64,000 nt of DNA, from positions 4,216,001-4,280,000 of the forward strand of contig JAEVHH010000003.1 of NCBI GenBank assembly GCA_017607445.1, written 5' to 3'. The notes under the pieces were generated by a model. That model had not been told where the DNA came from, did no database searches, and worked only from the letters and a program-made list of their open reading frames with translations. The position numbers were made by a program, and so were the translations under genes. How positions within the stretch are numbered: position 1 is the stretch's first letter; each line of letters begins with the position of its first letter. The DNA comes from Histoplasma ohiense (taxonomy: Eukaryota > Ascomycota > Eurotiomycetes > Onygenales > Ajellomycetaceae). Of this stretch, positions 33,156 through 43,523 are shown piece by piece.

Positions 33156-34286
33156 TTAAACGAAGATTCCATCTAGTCGTTTATAGAACACACCAAAATT
33201 ACCATCCCCATCTTCCCCCTCATCACGATCATCCATGACAGCAAATATGATGCTTTCCCACCACCCGCCACTGAATTCACGCTCCTGAAAAACCTCGCCC
33301 CAGCAATCCGCAACCTCCTCCTTCGGATTCTCAAACGCCCCACAACCCAGAGCCCCTAGTACCAATCGCCGATGCTGATTCACAGCTGCAGTTCGCAGAA
33401 CTACCCTCATCTTCTCCTTCATAATTTCCCGATCGGCAGGGTCTTTATAAACCTGCCTAATCCCCACTCCAGGCACTTCCCTTGTCCTAACTTCAGGCAA
33501 ACAGAGCGCTGCCACGGACACCACGCTGACCACTGGTAGCTTGTCTGGCTGCTCTAAATCGAGCAGCTTATGTTTGCCTTCATCCATATTGGCCCGAATC
33601 ACCAGTACCGTCGGGGAGTATATTGCCCCCATCTCCGGAATCGGATAGTATCGTAGCTTCAACGAGAAGCTAAGACTACTTCGATAACAGAGCGCTTCTT
33701 CCTGCGCCAAGGCCCCACGCTTCCAGCCACCACCTGCATTGTTTGCATTGGCCATGTTCAGGATGCAGACGGGCTTCTTGTCCTTGATTGTGATGTACTT
33801 GGAGCATTCCGCCAAGCCAATCGCTGTGTCGAAGGCATCCGCATCGTGGATGCGGATTGCTGTGGGAGGCAGATTCGGGCAGAAGCGAGGGGAAAGACGG
33901 GGCGGGTTTGGAGGGGCATATAGGTATCCTTTTGGAGGAGCATGAGGGGCAGTCGCGAGAATATTCGGAAGCAAAGCCGTGGTTTCAGCGGCTATGGAGG
34001 AGAGGTATTTGCGACGAGCCTTGATTGCGTGTTTACGCTCTAGAGCGGCTTCGTGGATGGTGGATATACTGCTACTGGATGACTCCTGTGGCTGTAATGT
34101 CGAGGGGCTAGGTTGTATATCCTCCATTTTGTCTTGGGAATCATTTTTCGCACGTCCGTCTGTTGTATCGTCATTCGGGGACTGGCGGACAAAATATGGG
34201 GAGCGGGAGCTTCCCAGATCCCTTCTCCGCTCGGGGTGGAGATTGAGCACGGTTTGCACCAGCTTGCGATTTGGAGGTTCAGCCAT
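33156..34286 (-). CDS. Microbial-type poly(ADP-ribose) glycohydrolase (PARG, TIGR02452/DUF2263)
   Basis: Single exon, 376 aa, start ATG at 34286 (the two codons before it lack an ATG). The ADP-ribose-binding macro-type catalytic domain spans about residues 80-360. The PARG signature GGG-x7-QEE is exact (GGGWKRGALAQEE, about 185-197), followed by YRSSLSFSL and IYSPTVLVI. A GALGCGAFENP loop near 320 is the phosphate-binding segment of macro folds. The N-terminal ~60 residues are polar and disordered. It should hydrolyse poly(ADP-ribose) to ADP-ribose in the DNA-damage response. It shares a 461-bp divergent promoter with NAR1 and a tail-to-tail junction with the Fpg glycosylase. Confidence 0.88.
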   Translation of the reverse strand: MAEPPNRKLVQTVLNLHPERRRDLGSSRSPYFVRQSPNDDTTDGRAKNDSQDKMEDIQPSPSTLQPQESSSSSISTIHEAALERKHAIKARRKYLSSIAAETTALLPNILATAPHAPPKGYLYAPPNPPRLSPRFCPNLPPTAIRIHDADAFDTAIGLAECSKYITIKDKKPVCILNMANANNAGGGWKRGALAQEEALCYRSSLSFSLKLRYYPIPEMGAIYSPTVLVIRANMDEGKHKLLDLEQPDKLPVVSVVSVAALCLPEVRTREVPGVGIRQVYKDPADREIMKEKMRVVLRTAAVNQHRRLVLGALGCGAFENPKEEVADCWGEVFQEREFSGGWWESIIFAVMDDRDEGEDGDGNFGVFYKRLDGIFV

Positions 34287-34747
34287 CCTCAATATTTATC
34301 CAGGATTGAGGATGAAGTTGAGCAGGTTAAAAGCATCCCGCACTCAATCCCTCCCTGTCGAGCAGCAGTATGCCTAATATATAAACCCGAATGCTAACAA
34401 TCGGCGCCTGACTCAGCCACTTAGGCAGCTTTCTGAAGGCGGTAAGAGCGATAAGAAATTCTGCCAGAAGCAAGAAGCTTATCTCAATCGATCAGGCCAG
34501 ATTAGTACTAGTGCGGGGGCGGTTGGCCCCACCTTTTCGGGCCCAAGCCGAATGCCGGATTACTCAGCGGAACAGGTGCTTGAATCTTTTTTGCCTCGAC
34601 ATACTTTTATATCGTTTGTTTTGTGCTGTATCTCTATTGATTTCTGTCTTTAGAGCTATTGCCATTTACTTCAATAGCTCGGGCTCACAGATTTGGTCAG
34701 ACTTCTTTACGACCATCTCAGCGTCGTTCTGTTGCTTCACCGTCGTC
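34287..34747. promoter_or_regulatory. Divergent promoter PARG / NAR1
   Basis: 461 bp between two start codons. No E-box-type core was found. A plus-strand frame at 34511 runs into the NAR1 start out of context and is not taken as coding. Confidence 0.45.
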
Positions 34748-36754
34748 ATGAGCGCAATTCTGTCGGCAGATGACTTAAATGACTTCATTTCTCCAGGGGT
34801 TGCCTGCATAAAGCCCATTGAATCGTTGCCCCGCAAAGCTGATAAAAATTCTAAGGTATGTATATTTTTACCTCATCCTAGCGTCTCCGAGATACATAAG
34901 GAAATAACTAAAATCAACTTTTCCACTGACATGCTTTTCATATGTTCGTTGGTTTGGTAATAGGATGTATATGAAGTTGCAAGGGAAGACAAGATCGAGC
35001 CTGACAACCCACCCTCCGTGCAAATTTCCCTGACGGATTGTCTGGCATGTTCAGGATGCGTCACGTCAGCTGAGGCCGTTTTAGTGTCCCTACAGTCGCA
35101 CGCTGAAGTGCTTAATACCTTGGACTCGTGCGCAGAATTACGAATCGACGAACTGAACGGGTGTAGTAACGCTCAAAGGTTACGAGAAAATGATGCCGGT
35201 TTCTCTGCAGAAGGCGAGAAAAGGACAACTGAAAGTGATGGAAAGATATTCGTTGCAAGTGTCAGCCCGCAGGCCAGAGCAAGCTTGGCCGCAACGTATG
35301 GAATTTCTGATCGCGAAGCCGGATACTTGATTGAGCAATTCCTGAGTGGGCCCGAGGGGTTAAGGGCTGGAGGCGTCTATGGCAATGGCTTTACCTGGGT
35401 GATTGATACAAACGTTATGCGGCAGGTCTGCTTGGAACTCAGTGTGAGCGAAGTTACGGAGTCGTTGAATAGCTCCAAGGACACCCTCATCGAAACTTTT
35501 CCGGCCCCGAAGCGACCAGTTCTATCCTCCGCTTGTCCAGGATGGATATGTTACGCTGAAAAGACTCATCCACATGTCCTACCTCACATATCCCGCTTAA
35601 AATCCCCACAAGCCCTTACGGGGACCTTGTTGAAAACCGTGCTGAGCACGGCATTGAATATCTCATCCGCACAGATTTGGCACTTGGCCATCATGCCTTG
35701 TTTTGATAAAAAGCTGGAAGCTAGCCGGCAAGAATTAACGGATGCTTCTTGGCAGGACGCTTCATCTATGACACAAAAAGGACATTCTCCAACGGAATCA
35801 TATTCTCCCGTGCGAGATGTTGACTGCGTCATCACTTCCCGCGAACTCCTCATGTTAGCGACCTCCCGAAATATCTCTCTCAGAAACCTCCCATTACAGC
35901 CATTGCCTTCACCATCTGTCCCGTTATTCCCTGATCCCTATTTTGCGCCTTTCTTATTTCCTAAATCTAGCCAGTTCGTCCAACCCTCCGCTGCTGGCAC
36001 GTCAGGGGGCTATCTCTACCACATCCTCACAACATACCAACATCGGAACCCAGGAAGCCAAATCCAAACGCAGCGTGGTCGAAATTCCGATGTAATAGAA
36101 TACGCCGTGATCTCTCCGTCAGGTGCTACCATTATAAAGGCAGCTCGGTACTACGGTTTTCGTAATATCCAAAACCTAGTCCGAAAACTAAAACCCCCTC
36201 GCGCATCACGGCTCCCTGGCGCCAATCCTATGATAGGTCGCAGGGCAGGTGGTGGATGTGCGGCTACAGTTAGTAGCACATCAGCCACAGATTATGCTTA
36301 CATCGAAGTAATGGCGTGTCCGGGCGGATGCACGAATGGTGGTGGTCAAATACGCGTCGATGACGCGCGAGACATCGACACGCTGAAGCCAAACGAGCAG
36401 CACCAGCACCAGCACCAGCAGCAGAATCAACAATCTACGCAAAAGCCGGCACCACAGGAACAGCGAGCCTGGCTCGCGCGAGTCGATGATGCATATTTTT
36501 GGGCCGATTTCGATTCCGATTCCGATATCTCTCCCAACCCGTCACAGAATAGTGATGACACAGATCACCACACATGTGACGACATCTTATCCCACTGGTC
36601 TCGCAGCACGAATATCCCCTTGGAAAAACTTGTCTATACTACCTTCCGAAAGGTAGAAAGTGACGTGGGCAAGGGCAGAAGTAAGGATTCGGGTGCGGCA
36701 GGAGATATGGCTCGAGTTGCGGCACTTGCTGGGAAGGCCGGCGGGGGTTGGTAG
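34748..36754 (+). CDS. NAR1: Cytosolic Fe-S cluster assembly factor NAR1
   Basis: Exons 34748-34855 and 34964-36754; 632 aa. The N-terminal [4Fe-4S] site is C20, C62, C65, C68 (GVACIKP; TDCLACSGC), with C20 in the first exon. The hydrogenase-like core follows: SSACPGWICYAEKTHP, HLAIMPCFDKKLEASR, DCVITSREL, and the C-terminal MACPGGCTNGGGQ, which supplies the remaining cluster cysteines. Nar1 is related to iron-only hydrogenases but is not a hydrogenase. It acts with Cia1 and Cia2 in the late CIA step, passing Fe-S clusters to cytosolic and nuclear proteins. A Gln/His-rich insert encoded by near-perfect CAG/CAC repeats lies just after the CPGG motif (about 36393-36436). A T25 tract follows 23 bp after the stop. 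Confidence 0.95.
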
Positions 36755-37903
36755 ACACAAAATACGCCCACATCTCGTTTTTTTTTTTTTTTTTTTTTTT
36801 TTCTCTCTCACACATATATACAATAAAAAAAGCCAGCAAGACTTGTGTTCCATGGAAACAAGCAAACGCATCTTCTCCCTTTTTACAGCGGAAGTGTTTT
36901 TGGTTCATATTTTTACATACATTTAGCCTTGTCCGGCCCCATTTGTATGTCCACACAACATGTACAGTATTTTAACTCTATAGAGGCGGGAGCGGTTGCA
37001 TAGCTGGGATATTTATAAATTTTGGCGTATTTATATCTAATCGATTGGTTCTCTAAACCAGGCGATGAACTTTTTTGTGTTCAAAAATCTTCAATTCTCA
37101 GCAGTAAGGTGTCCAGTGCCAGTTATATTGATGAGAGGAAAAGGGGTGGATTTCTCATGTTCGTTTTCCATAGCCAGGGAACCGCTGCTCATGAAACGAA
37201 AAGGGCGCGAAGCCAGGGAGGCCCACAAGTGCATGCTAACCTAAATAGCGCGTGGATCAAGGGAACGTCTACTAACCGATCATCAACGGCAGCTTTACTC
37301 CGATATTATGCATCTCCATTTACATAGAAATTTCTGAACCATCAATGCCCTAACCACTCTCCCCTTCGTCTTATTGGTTGTTTTGATCACGTATGCAAAA
37401 TCCGTCGAGATTGAGAAGATGAAACGTGGGAAGTGTGGCCTGGAGGTGAGTATGGAAAGAGGAACTACAAAAGGCTCCAGTTAATTCGCCAGTTGGCTGC
37501 TATTACATGCAAGTTACGTTAATTGTTCATAGAAATCCAGCACCGGGGTTACGTTGTTGCGTCTTTGAAACATACAAATTGGTTCTCTTCCTCGACGAAA
37601 CGAATAATTGGAATACAAAATGTGGATACAATGAGTGAAGGACATAGAAAGTCGCGGTGGTCAATAATAATAGTCAACAACAATGTAACATCCTAAAGAG
37701 AGTGAAAGGTTTAGCCCACTCGGGGGAGGGGCTTCTGTACCGTGGCTCTTGTGGGAAGGAACTTGCAAAGATCAACATCGCAATACACTATCTGAGATGC
37801 AACGCCAATCGCAAAATCACTGGCATAATCGGAAATGGAGAAATCGATGACCAGACGAGAGAAAAAAATCCACGGAAGCTCAAAAGGCACACAAAAATCG
37901 CAC
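36755..37903. other. Convergent intergenic region (NAR1 / Cys-rich protein)
   Basis: 1.15 kb of 3' flank, beginning with a T25 tract at 36778-36802. Frames at 37022-37327, 37657-37953 (+) and 37711-38079 (-) have no recognisable features. No gene is called. Confidence 0.55.
36778..36802. repeat. T25 homopolymer tract
   Basis: Twenty-five consecutive T starting 24 nt after the NAR1 stop codon, followed by (CT)n and CACACATATATA. Confidence 0.9.
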
Positions 37904-39998
37904 CTACGCACATCTGCCACATTGGGGAAATTGGGAAGAATGTATTTCATTAACAGGCAAATCTGGCTTTTGAGGCGTAATCTGAAAAAGTGGGAAAGCG
38001 CAAATTGGTGCCCCATGTGGTTGTTGCACAGACAGGGAGGTATTTCTTCTTCCAGTTTTAGCATCAGCGTCCTGGCCACATTGACAGGGCAGTGGGCATG
38101 AACAATGAGGCTGACAAGCGCAATTTTGTGAGTTAGTCATAAGTGATTTGGTTGATATCCCAAGAGGTGGTTTTGAGGACGGAGTATTTGCCATTGTCAT
38201 TTCAACATTTGTGTCTTGCCCACATTGACAGGGTGGTGAGCATGAACAATGGGGTCGGCAGGCACAATTTGGTGGGATATCTGCAAGAGGTGGGACGGCA
38301 TATTTTTTCTGCCTCGTTCCATACATCCGCTGGTAGCCAGGTGTTGTCGGGGCAGAGTATGGCTTTTCTGACGACTGCGATATCGCAGAAAGCGTTTCAC
38401 TGTGGTGCAGACGGGGACCTTGCGTGGTTAGAGGAGCCTCAAGCGGTTTGTGGTCTACGCCGATTTGGTAAACTGAGTCGGGCTGTCCTGTGAAATGATC
38501 AACTTTGACTCTCTTTGGGCGGCATCCCCGGCAGTTCGAACTGTACTGAGACTTTTCGGAAGGGTCGGATTTCTCAGTATAAGCTTTCGCCTGTTGGCTG
38601 CAACAGCCAGCGGGTAAATCGAGCTTGTTTTGGCAGGCATCTCCGATATTTGAGATTGGCCTTTTCCTCGGAAACGAGTTGTCTGAAGCCGCGCTTGGAA
38701 CGAACGTATCATAAAAGCCTCCAAACTCGGACGTGCTCAACGCTGGACCCTGTAGAAGCTCACAAACTGGCATGGCAAAGTATGTACAGTTACTGTTACA
38801 GCTCGCCGGAGGGTGGCTTTTCTGGGTATTGGTGTTGTTTGGAACTAACCCTTGCCACGTCAGTACCCAAATCATCCAGAAAGCTAGTAATTTTGACGAA
38901 CGAACCTTGACTATCTCTAGCAATACCAGGGCCTTCATTTTGGGGGATGTTTTCATGACTTGCCGTAGCCCTTCCTTGGCCACTTTTATTTTCATCTAAG
39001 CCGACCACGGCCCCTCCTGAATCGATACGGTCTATCATATGTCCGCGGAATGGGGTTCGAGGCGGATCGGGGCTGTCACCACCGCCTGGAAGGGACGCAA
39101 CTTGGAGGCTACCTTCTGAATCCTGATTTAGCTGGCGGAGTGGTTTGGTGAAGAACTTGTTGATGACATCACCGCCTTCTGGATTAATATCCGAATAGCT
39201 TGCCTCTCTCTCGAGGTAGCTAGAGACCAAGTCCGCTATGCCCTTCGATTGTCGTGAGTGTAATTCGATCGTTTGTAACAATCGCGAGAACTCGTCTGTT
39301 TCGGTCGTGCTCGGCCTGTGGGTTAAGCCAAACCCAACAGTCATGGGATAAGATTGGTTTTGACCTGGCACCAAACTGTTAGAATAATGCCGCTGATTTG
39401 CTTGAGCTCTCATACATTCTTTCTGGGATGGATAAGTCGCAGAAAGGCATGAATCTGTGTGGCTGATTGTGTCCGAGCCAAATGGGTTGTGCGTGTTCCT
39501 AAGCACCCAAGGCTCCTTTTCAGGGAAAGCTGCAGGTGCAGCCGACGTTTTCCCCAACCGAAGAGGAGACTTTGTAAAGTTGAATGCGCCACTCATAGTG
39601 TCAGTAAACGGGGTTTCCCTGGCATTCGGCGTAATCATCTGAGGAATATTGGCTGGCTGCTCGAGAAGGCTTCCCTCAGAAGGATATGGCTTGATAGAGA
39701 GACAGGCTGCATTTTGCTCACCACTAGTGGCGGAACTGCTTGAATGGCAGAGTTTACGTCTCCTGCCAAAAGGATCTCGACCAAGTAGTTGTCTTGCAGA
39801 GTTACGACCCTTGAACCGCAATTCGGAGTGCCTTATGGGCTTTGGAAAGTTATGATGACTATAATACCGTTGAAGTGGATGAGAGGGCCGGGCTGACCTG
39901 CGCCGAACTGCTGTGCCATGTTGCGAACATTCCCGGGTTTGCGTAACGGGTGCGTTGACATCTATAGACTCAGGAGCGGCAGGCAATTGAGGAGACAT
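37904..39998 (-). CDS. Unrecognised protein with two metallothionein-like Cys-rich repeats
   Basis: Exons 39998-38850 and 38749-37904 join in phase 0 (AGG|GTTAGT … CTACAG|GGT); 664 aa. I recognise no family. The first 380 residues are Ser/Pro/Arg-rich and look disordered, with basic patches (AVRRRSARPSHPL, DPFGRRRKLCH) that could be nuclear signals. The second exon holds scattered cysteines (CCSQQ, NCRGCRPKRVKVDH). It also encodes two near-identical modules NCAC[R/Q]PHCSC…PCQCGQD (16 of 19 residues alike), encoded at 38213-38269 and 38069-38125, i.e. CxC-x3-CxC-x3-CxC. Such CxC spacing occurs in metallothioneins and in the copper-sensing tails of copper-fist factors, but no copper-fist domain is present or seen upstream. 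Metal binding is therefore an inference. The start is the ATG at 39998. Confidence 0.7.
38069..38125 (-). repeat. Cys-rich coding repeat, unit 2
   Basis: 57-nt core encoding the second CxC-x3-CxC-x3-CxC module; 144 nt (48 codons) from unit 1 and clearly a tandem duplication at DNA level. Confidence 0.85.
38213..38269 (-). repeat. Cys-rich coding repeat, unit 1
   Basis: 57-nt core encoding the first Cys-rich module, with three amino-acid differences from unit 2. Confidence 0.85.
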
Positions 39999-41009
39999 TG
40001 TAAATGATACGATTTCAACTCGAATGACAAGTGAGTTTTCTTTGATATGCACCGGTAAGATGGAGAACGTAGAGATTAACCACGATTCCAATCGGCTGAG
40101 AAACTTATTTTAACCGACACAGTATATAGAACTAGAGAAGACAAAACAAGAGAGACGGTACAGAAGAATACACGGAAGAATATTGAGATAAAAGATATGA
40201 TCTCCGTCAATGATGGCAGTATCAAGACATGGGCACATAGCACGAAGATGAATAACTCTGGAGGCTTGGAGGAAGAGGAGAAAAGACAAGACAAAACAAA
40301 ACAAAACAACAATAATAACAAAAGCAGCAGCAGCAAACACCCCGCCATATCAAGGAAGGAGAGCAGGAGGAAGTCTTCCTCTCCAGGGCAAGGCCCTTCG
40401 ACTTGCGACATTCCCCCAAGGAAGGAGGAATACTGAGCACTAGCCTCCATGAGAGCCGGTCGAGCGCTGTAGCCCTGAAACAGATGTTATAGCAGCCGGA
40501 AGCCACCATTCCTTAATGTGTGCTCCATAACGAAAACTGTCTACTATGCACGCGATAGGAGAGCGCTAGGAGAGCCGTTCCTGTAAATAGGGAGCGGATG
40601 GCCAAAGCGGGCGGATGAAGACCCCGGATCGGCCTGAACTTAGCGTAGAACATGCTTTCAAAGGAGCAACCCCCTTGAGAAACAGGAGCTGAATCTTGGA
40701 GACACTAAATATGAAGAATCGAATTGCGATCCATCATCACTCAAACCGATATAATTAATCAGAGATGTGTAATTGGATCGTTGAAGCTGTTAGGTGACGT
40801 CTCAAGCTCTCGATCGTTCTAAACCACATGACAAAGGCCGATTGGGACTGTGAACATCTAGACGGATGTGCTAGTCCATAATAGGAAGTCTAGCATAGAA
40901 CCACCAAAAACTTCTCGATGTCAAGAAACTTCTCTCCAACTTAACATCACGCATTCCAGTGTCTCCTCCTCCCCACTCACACGCATATCACTTATTTCCA
41001 TTAACAGCC
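39999..41009. promoter_or_regulatory. Divergent promoter Cys-rich protein / RPB12
   Basis: About 1 kb between start codons. It includes purine-rich runs (40250-40400; (ACAAA)n and (CAG)n-like bits) and CCACATGAC at 40824-40832, 180 bp upstream of RPB12. A Leu-rich minus-strand frame (40076-40450) is an artefact of the purine-rich sequence. No gene is called. Confidence 0.5.
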
Positions 41010-41321
41010 ATGTCTCGCGAAGCCTACAAAGTTCCCACAGGCCAAACTGGGTATACTGGCGCAACCGGTATCGTCGAAGGAACCACCAGCGATGCGGTTT
41101 CCGTAACATATGTTTGTGGTGATTGCAACTCCCGCGTCTCCATGAAGCGTGGGGATCAGATCCGCTGCAAGGAATGTGGGCATCGTGTGCTGTATAAGGA
41201 GAGGACTAAGAGGTTCGTTTTAGTTTCCCTCCTGTTTCCGATACAAAACTTTCAGGACCCTTAGAAACTAACAGGTGCCATCTTGTGTGTGTACAGAATG
41301 GTGCAGTTTCAAGCCCGATGA
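41010..41321 (+). CDS. RPB12: RNA polymerase I/II/III shared subunit RPABC4 (Rpb12)
   Basis: Exon 1 is 41010-41212 and exon 2 is 41297-41321 (only 25 nt); 75 aa. The zinc ribbon is VTYVCGDCNSRVSM … IRCKECGHRVLYKERTKR, with CxxC/CxxC, then MVQFQAR at the stop, the universal Rpb12 ending. The N-terminal ~30 residues (Gly/Thr-rich) are the variable extension seen in fungi. It is a small shared subunit of RNA polymerases I, II and III that bridges Rpb2 and Rpb3/AC40. The final codons come from the micro-exon; without it the ribbon would lack its conserved C-terminus. Confidence 0.95.
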
Positions 41322-41766
41322 TACCTACCCACATTCCCTTACCGGCGTTTCCACAGTACCATAGGCGATCATGAGAATCAGATCATTGCAGGAGAGGGTG
41401 TGCTTTTAACATTTTTTTTACGCTGTTGTTTGCTTGCAACAGCTTCGGCATGGCGCTAAGGAGTGGATGTTTGATTTTGATTTTTATGACCAAAAGAAAA
41501 AGCTTTGTCGCCAGATGGGAGGCGGGAATTCTCGGATAGTAATCATGATAAAAATTTCTTGCATCGTTTATTGTCGCATCGCCAGTTGAAATCATACCCG
41601 AGCGCAGCGTTGTTGTCATCCTTCAAGGGACTCGTCCGTTAAGTTTCCCTGAAAGAGAAAAAAAAAGGATATAAATATCAATAAATACAACGTGGTCCAT
41701 TCGAGACCCGAAAAGATATGACCAAAAAAAATTTTTTTTTTTTTTCCAATTTCCTCCTTATTCCAG
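41322..41766. other. Convergent intergenic region (RPB12 / TRP4)
   Basis: 3' flanks of two convergent genes. An A8-T14 tract lies at 41724-41745, just downstream of the TRP4 stop. No gene is seen. Confidence 0.6.
41724..41745. repeat. A8-T14 self-complementary homopolymer tract
   Basis: Eight A followed by 14 T, 22 bp downstream of the TRP4 stop codon (41767) on that gene's strand; it mirrors the T10-A14 tract between MON2 and VPS26. Confidence 0.85.
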
Positions 41767-43138
41767 TTACAACGAGTTTGATACTTCTATGAATTTTTCC
41801 AAGCTGCTCAGTGCCCTCCCACTTTCGATCGCCCACCGCGCTCGCCGAATACCCTCCTTCCAGCGTCCACCGCCTGGACCAACCTCTTTTATAACTTCCC
41901 CATTGTCACCAGGACCCATATTGCTTGTATCAGCGTCGCAGATGCCAGATATAACCAAGAGAGCCGCAACGTTCATGAGCACGAACTCCAAGATGGGATG
42001 GTCGCGAGGCATCTCGTTGCGGAGCATACTCATGAGTATCACCGCGTTTTCGCTCGGCATCTTGCCTCCACCAACTTCTGAAAGTGGGCGCGTAGAGAAC
42101 CCAAAATCCGAAGGCTGAAGCTGGAAGTGTTCGATTTTTACCAACGTCTTGGACGGCGCGTCCTCATCCAAAGTCTCGTCATCTTCGGGATTGCTATCCG
42201 AACCGCCTTGATATTCAGGATTGAGATATTCAGAGAGTTTCCAACAGTTTGTTTTTCCAGCACAGCTAATTTCATCCAAATCTTCTTCGCCGCATACTAC
42301 CAGCGCCTTTTTAACCCCGCTGAGCTTCAGAACGTTTGCGAATATTGGGCCCAGGGATTTGTATGCTACGCCAACCAATCGAGCTTCAATACCCCAATCA
42401 ATTGGGTTTGCCAGTGGTCCAAGGAGATTAAAGATCGTCCGCAAACCCAACCCTTTTCGAACGGGAGTTGCAAATTTCATGCCAGTGTGGAAATTTGGAG
42501 CGAAGAAAAAGCAGTAATTTGACTTCTCGTACACCTTGAAGACATTCTCTGGTCGAACGGCAGATAAGTTCGGTGGGGTCGGAGTGATCGATGTCAAGAC
42601 GTCCGCAGAACCCGAGAATGACGTTTGCGCCCGATTTCCATGCTTGGCAATCATTAGCAATGGCGACGCTATAATGGAAGAGGTCGTAGAGATGTTGAAT
42701 GTGCGGTGGGAATCTCCTCCTGTCCCAACAATGTCACACTGCCACCGAACGTGCTGTTAGCTTGCTGCTTCACTTATTCCCGAGAATAAAAAAATTTTCA
42801 TTGATTCCTTCACTCACAAAGCCACCATTATAAGATCCTTCTTTTCTATCTCGCTCCTTAGCCAGCGCCAGCAGTGGTGTTCGTTCAATTGGCTCAGCAG
42901 CCTCTCTCATTCGAGCTGCGCATTGGGCTAACACATCGGCATCCCTATCCTTGCCAGTTGAATGTAGGAGGGTGAGAAATGCAGCAGTCTGAATGAGAGA
43001 TAATTTATTCTCGAATATGAGAGAAAAAGCGCCAGCGATTTCCCCCGCTGTAACCTCATATGAAGCTGCATCCGGATATGCGAGCCTTGTAAGAAGCGGC
43101 GAGATGGAAATCGAAAAGTCTTGCTTGGCCGACGCCAT
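41767..43138 (-). CDS. TRP4: Anthranilate phosphoribosyltransferase (tryptophan pathway, step 2)
   Basis: Exons 43138-42818 and 42738-41767; 430 aa; phase 0 across a 79-nt intron that sits just before the PRPP site. The N-terminal helical domain (SPLLTRLAYPDAASYEV…GEIAGAFSLIFEN…TAAFLTLLHSTGKD) is followed by CDIVGTGGDSHSTFNIST, the glycine-rich PRPP/anthranilate loop. Then come AKHGNRAQTSFSGSADVL, FFFAPNFHTGMK and GLRTIFNLLGPLANP. An acidic insertion of about 20 residues (Asp/Glu-rich, around residue 300) precedes the conserved C-terminal ENA motif. It transfers phosphoribose from PRPP to anthranilate. It shares a 385-bp promoter with the mitochondrial uL10 gene. Confidence 0.95.
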
Positions 43139-43523
43139 AGCCGCGTTACTGTCGAGTTCCCCCTTATAAGCAGAATATTGTCGGCCAGGATCCAGGCGAC
43201 AAACTCACATCTAGGTAGATAAAGTAAAAAGAAATAACAGAAGCAATTAAAGCAACAATTGTTCGTTCTCGTAATGTTGCCCCGCAATGGTTACTCACAT
43301 CCTCTTCTTGTCCGACTAATGAGCTTGGCAAAATATTCACCGCCTTGGATAGCAACCAAAATACTTTCTGTAGCTAAAAAAATATTCTCTACCAGACTGA
43401 GCAATATCGGCTGATATATTTTATCGGGCTCCAATTATGAAACACATGGCAATTGCACAGCATTGACAATTTGACGTATTCTACGTTCATTTCAAATATT
43501 CCAATTGTCATTTTTTCGCTCCA
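43139..43523. promoter_or_regulatory. Divergent promoter TRP4 / mitochondrial uL10
   Basis: 385 bp between start codons; no strong TGACTC (Gcn4/CpcA) core was seen, although one might be expected for an amino-acid gene. Confidence 0.45.

Noticed and set aside
40076..40450. Leu-rich minus-strand frame upstream of the Cys-rich gene, first considered as an upstream exon or a copper-fist domain
   Set aside because: The Leu runs come from purine-rich repeats, there are no copper-fist residues, and the coding start at 39998 stands alone.
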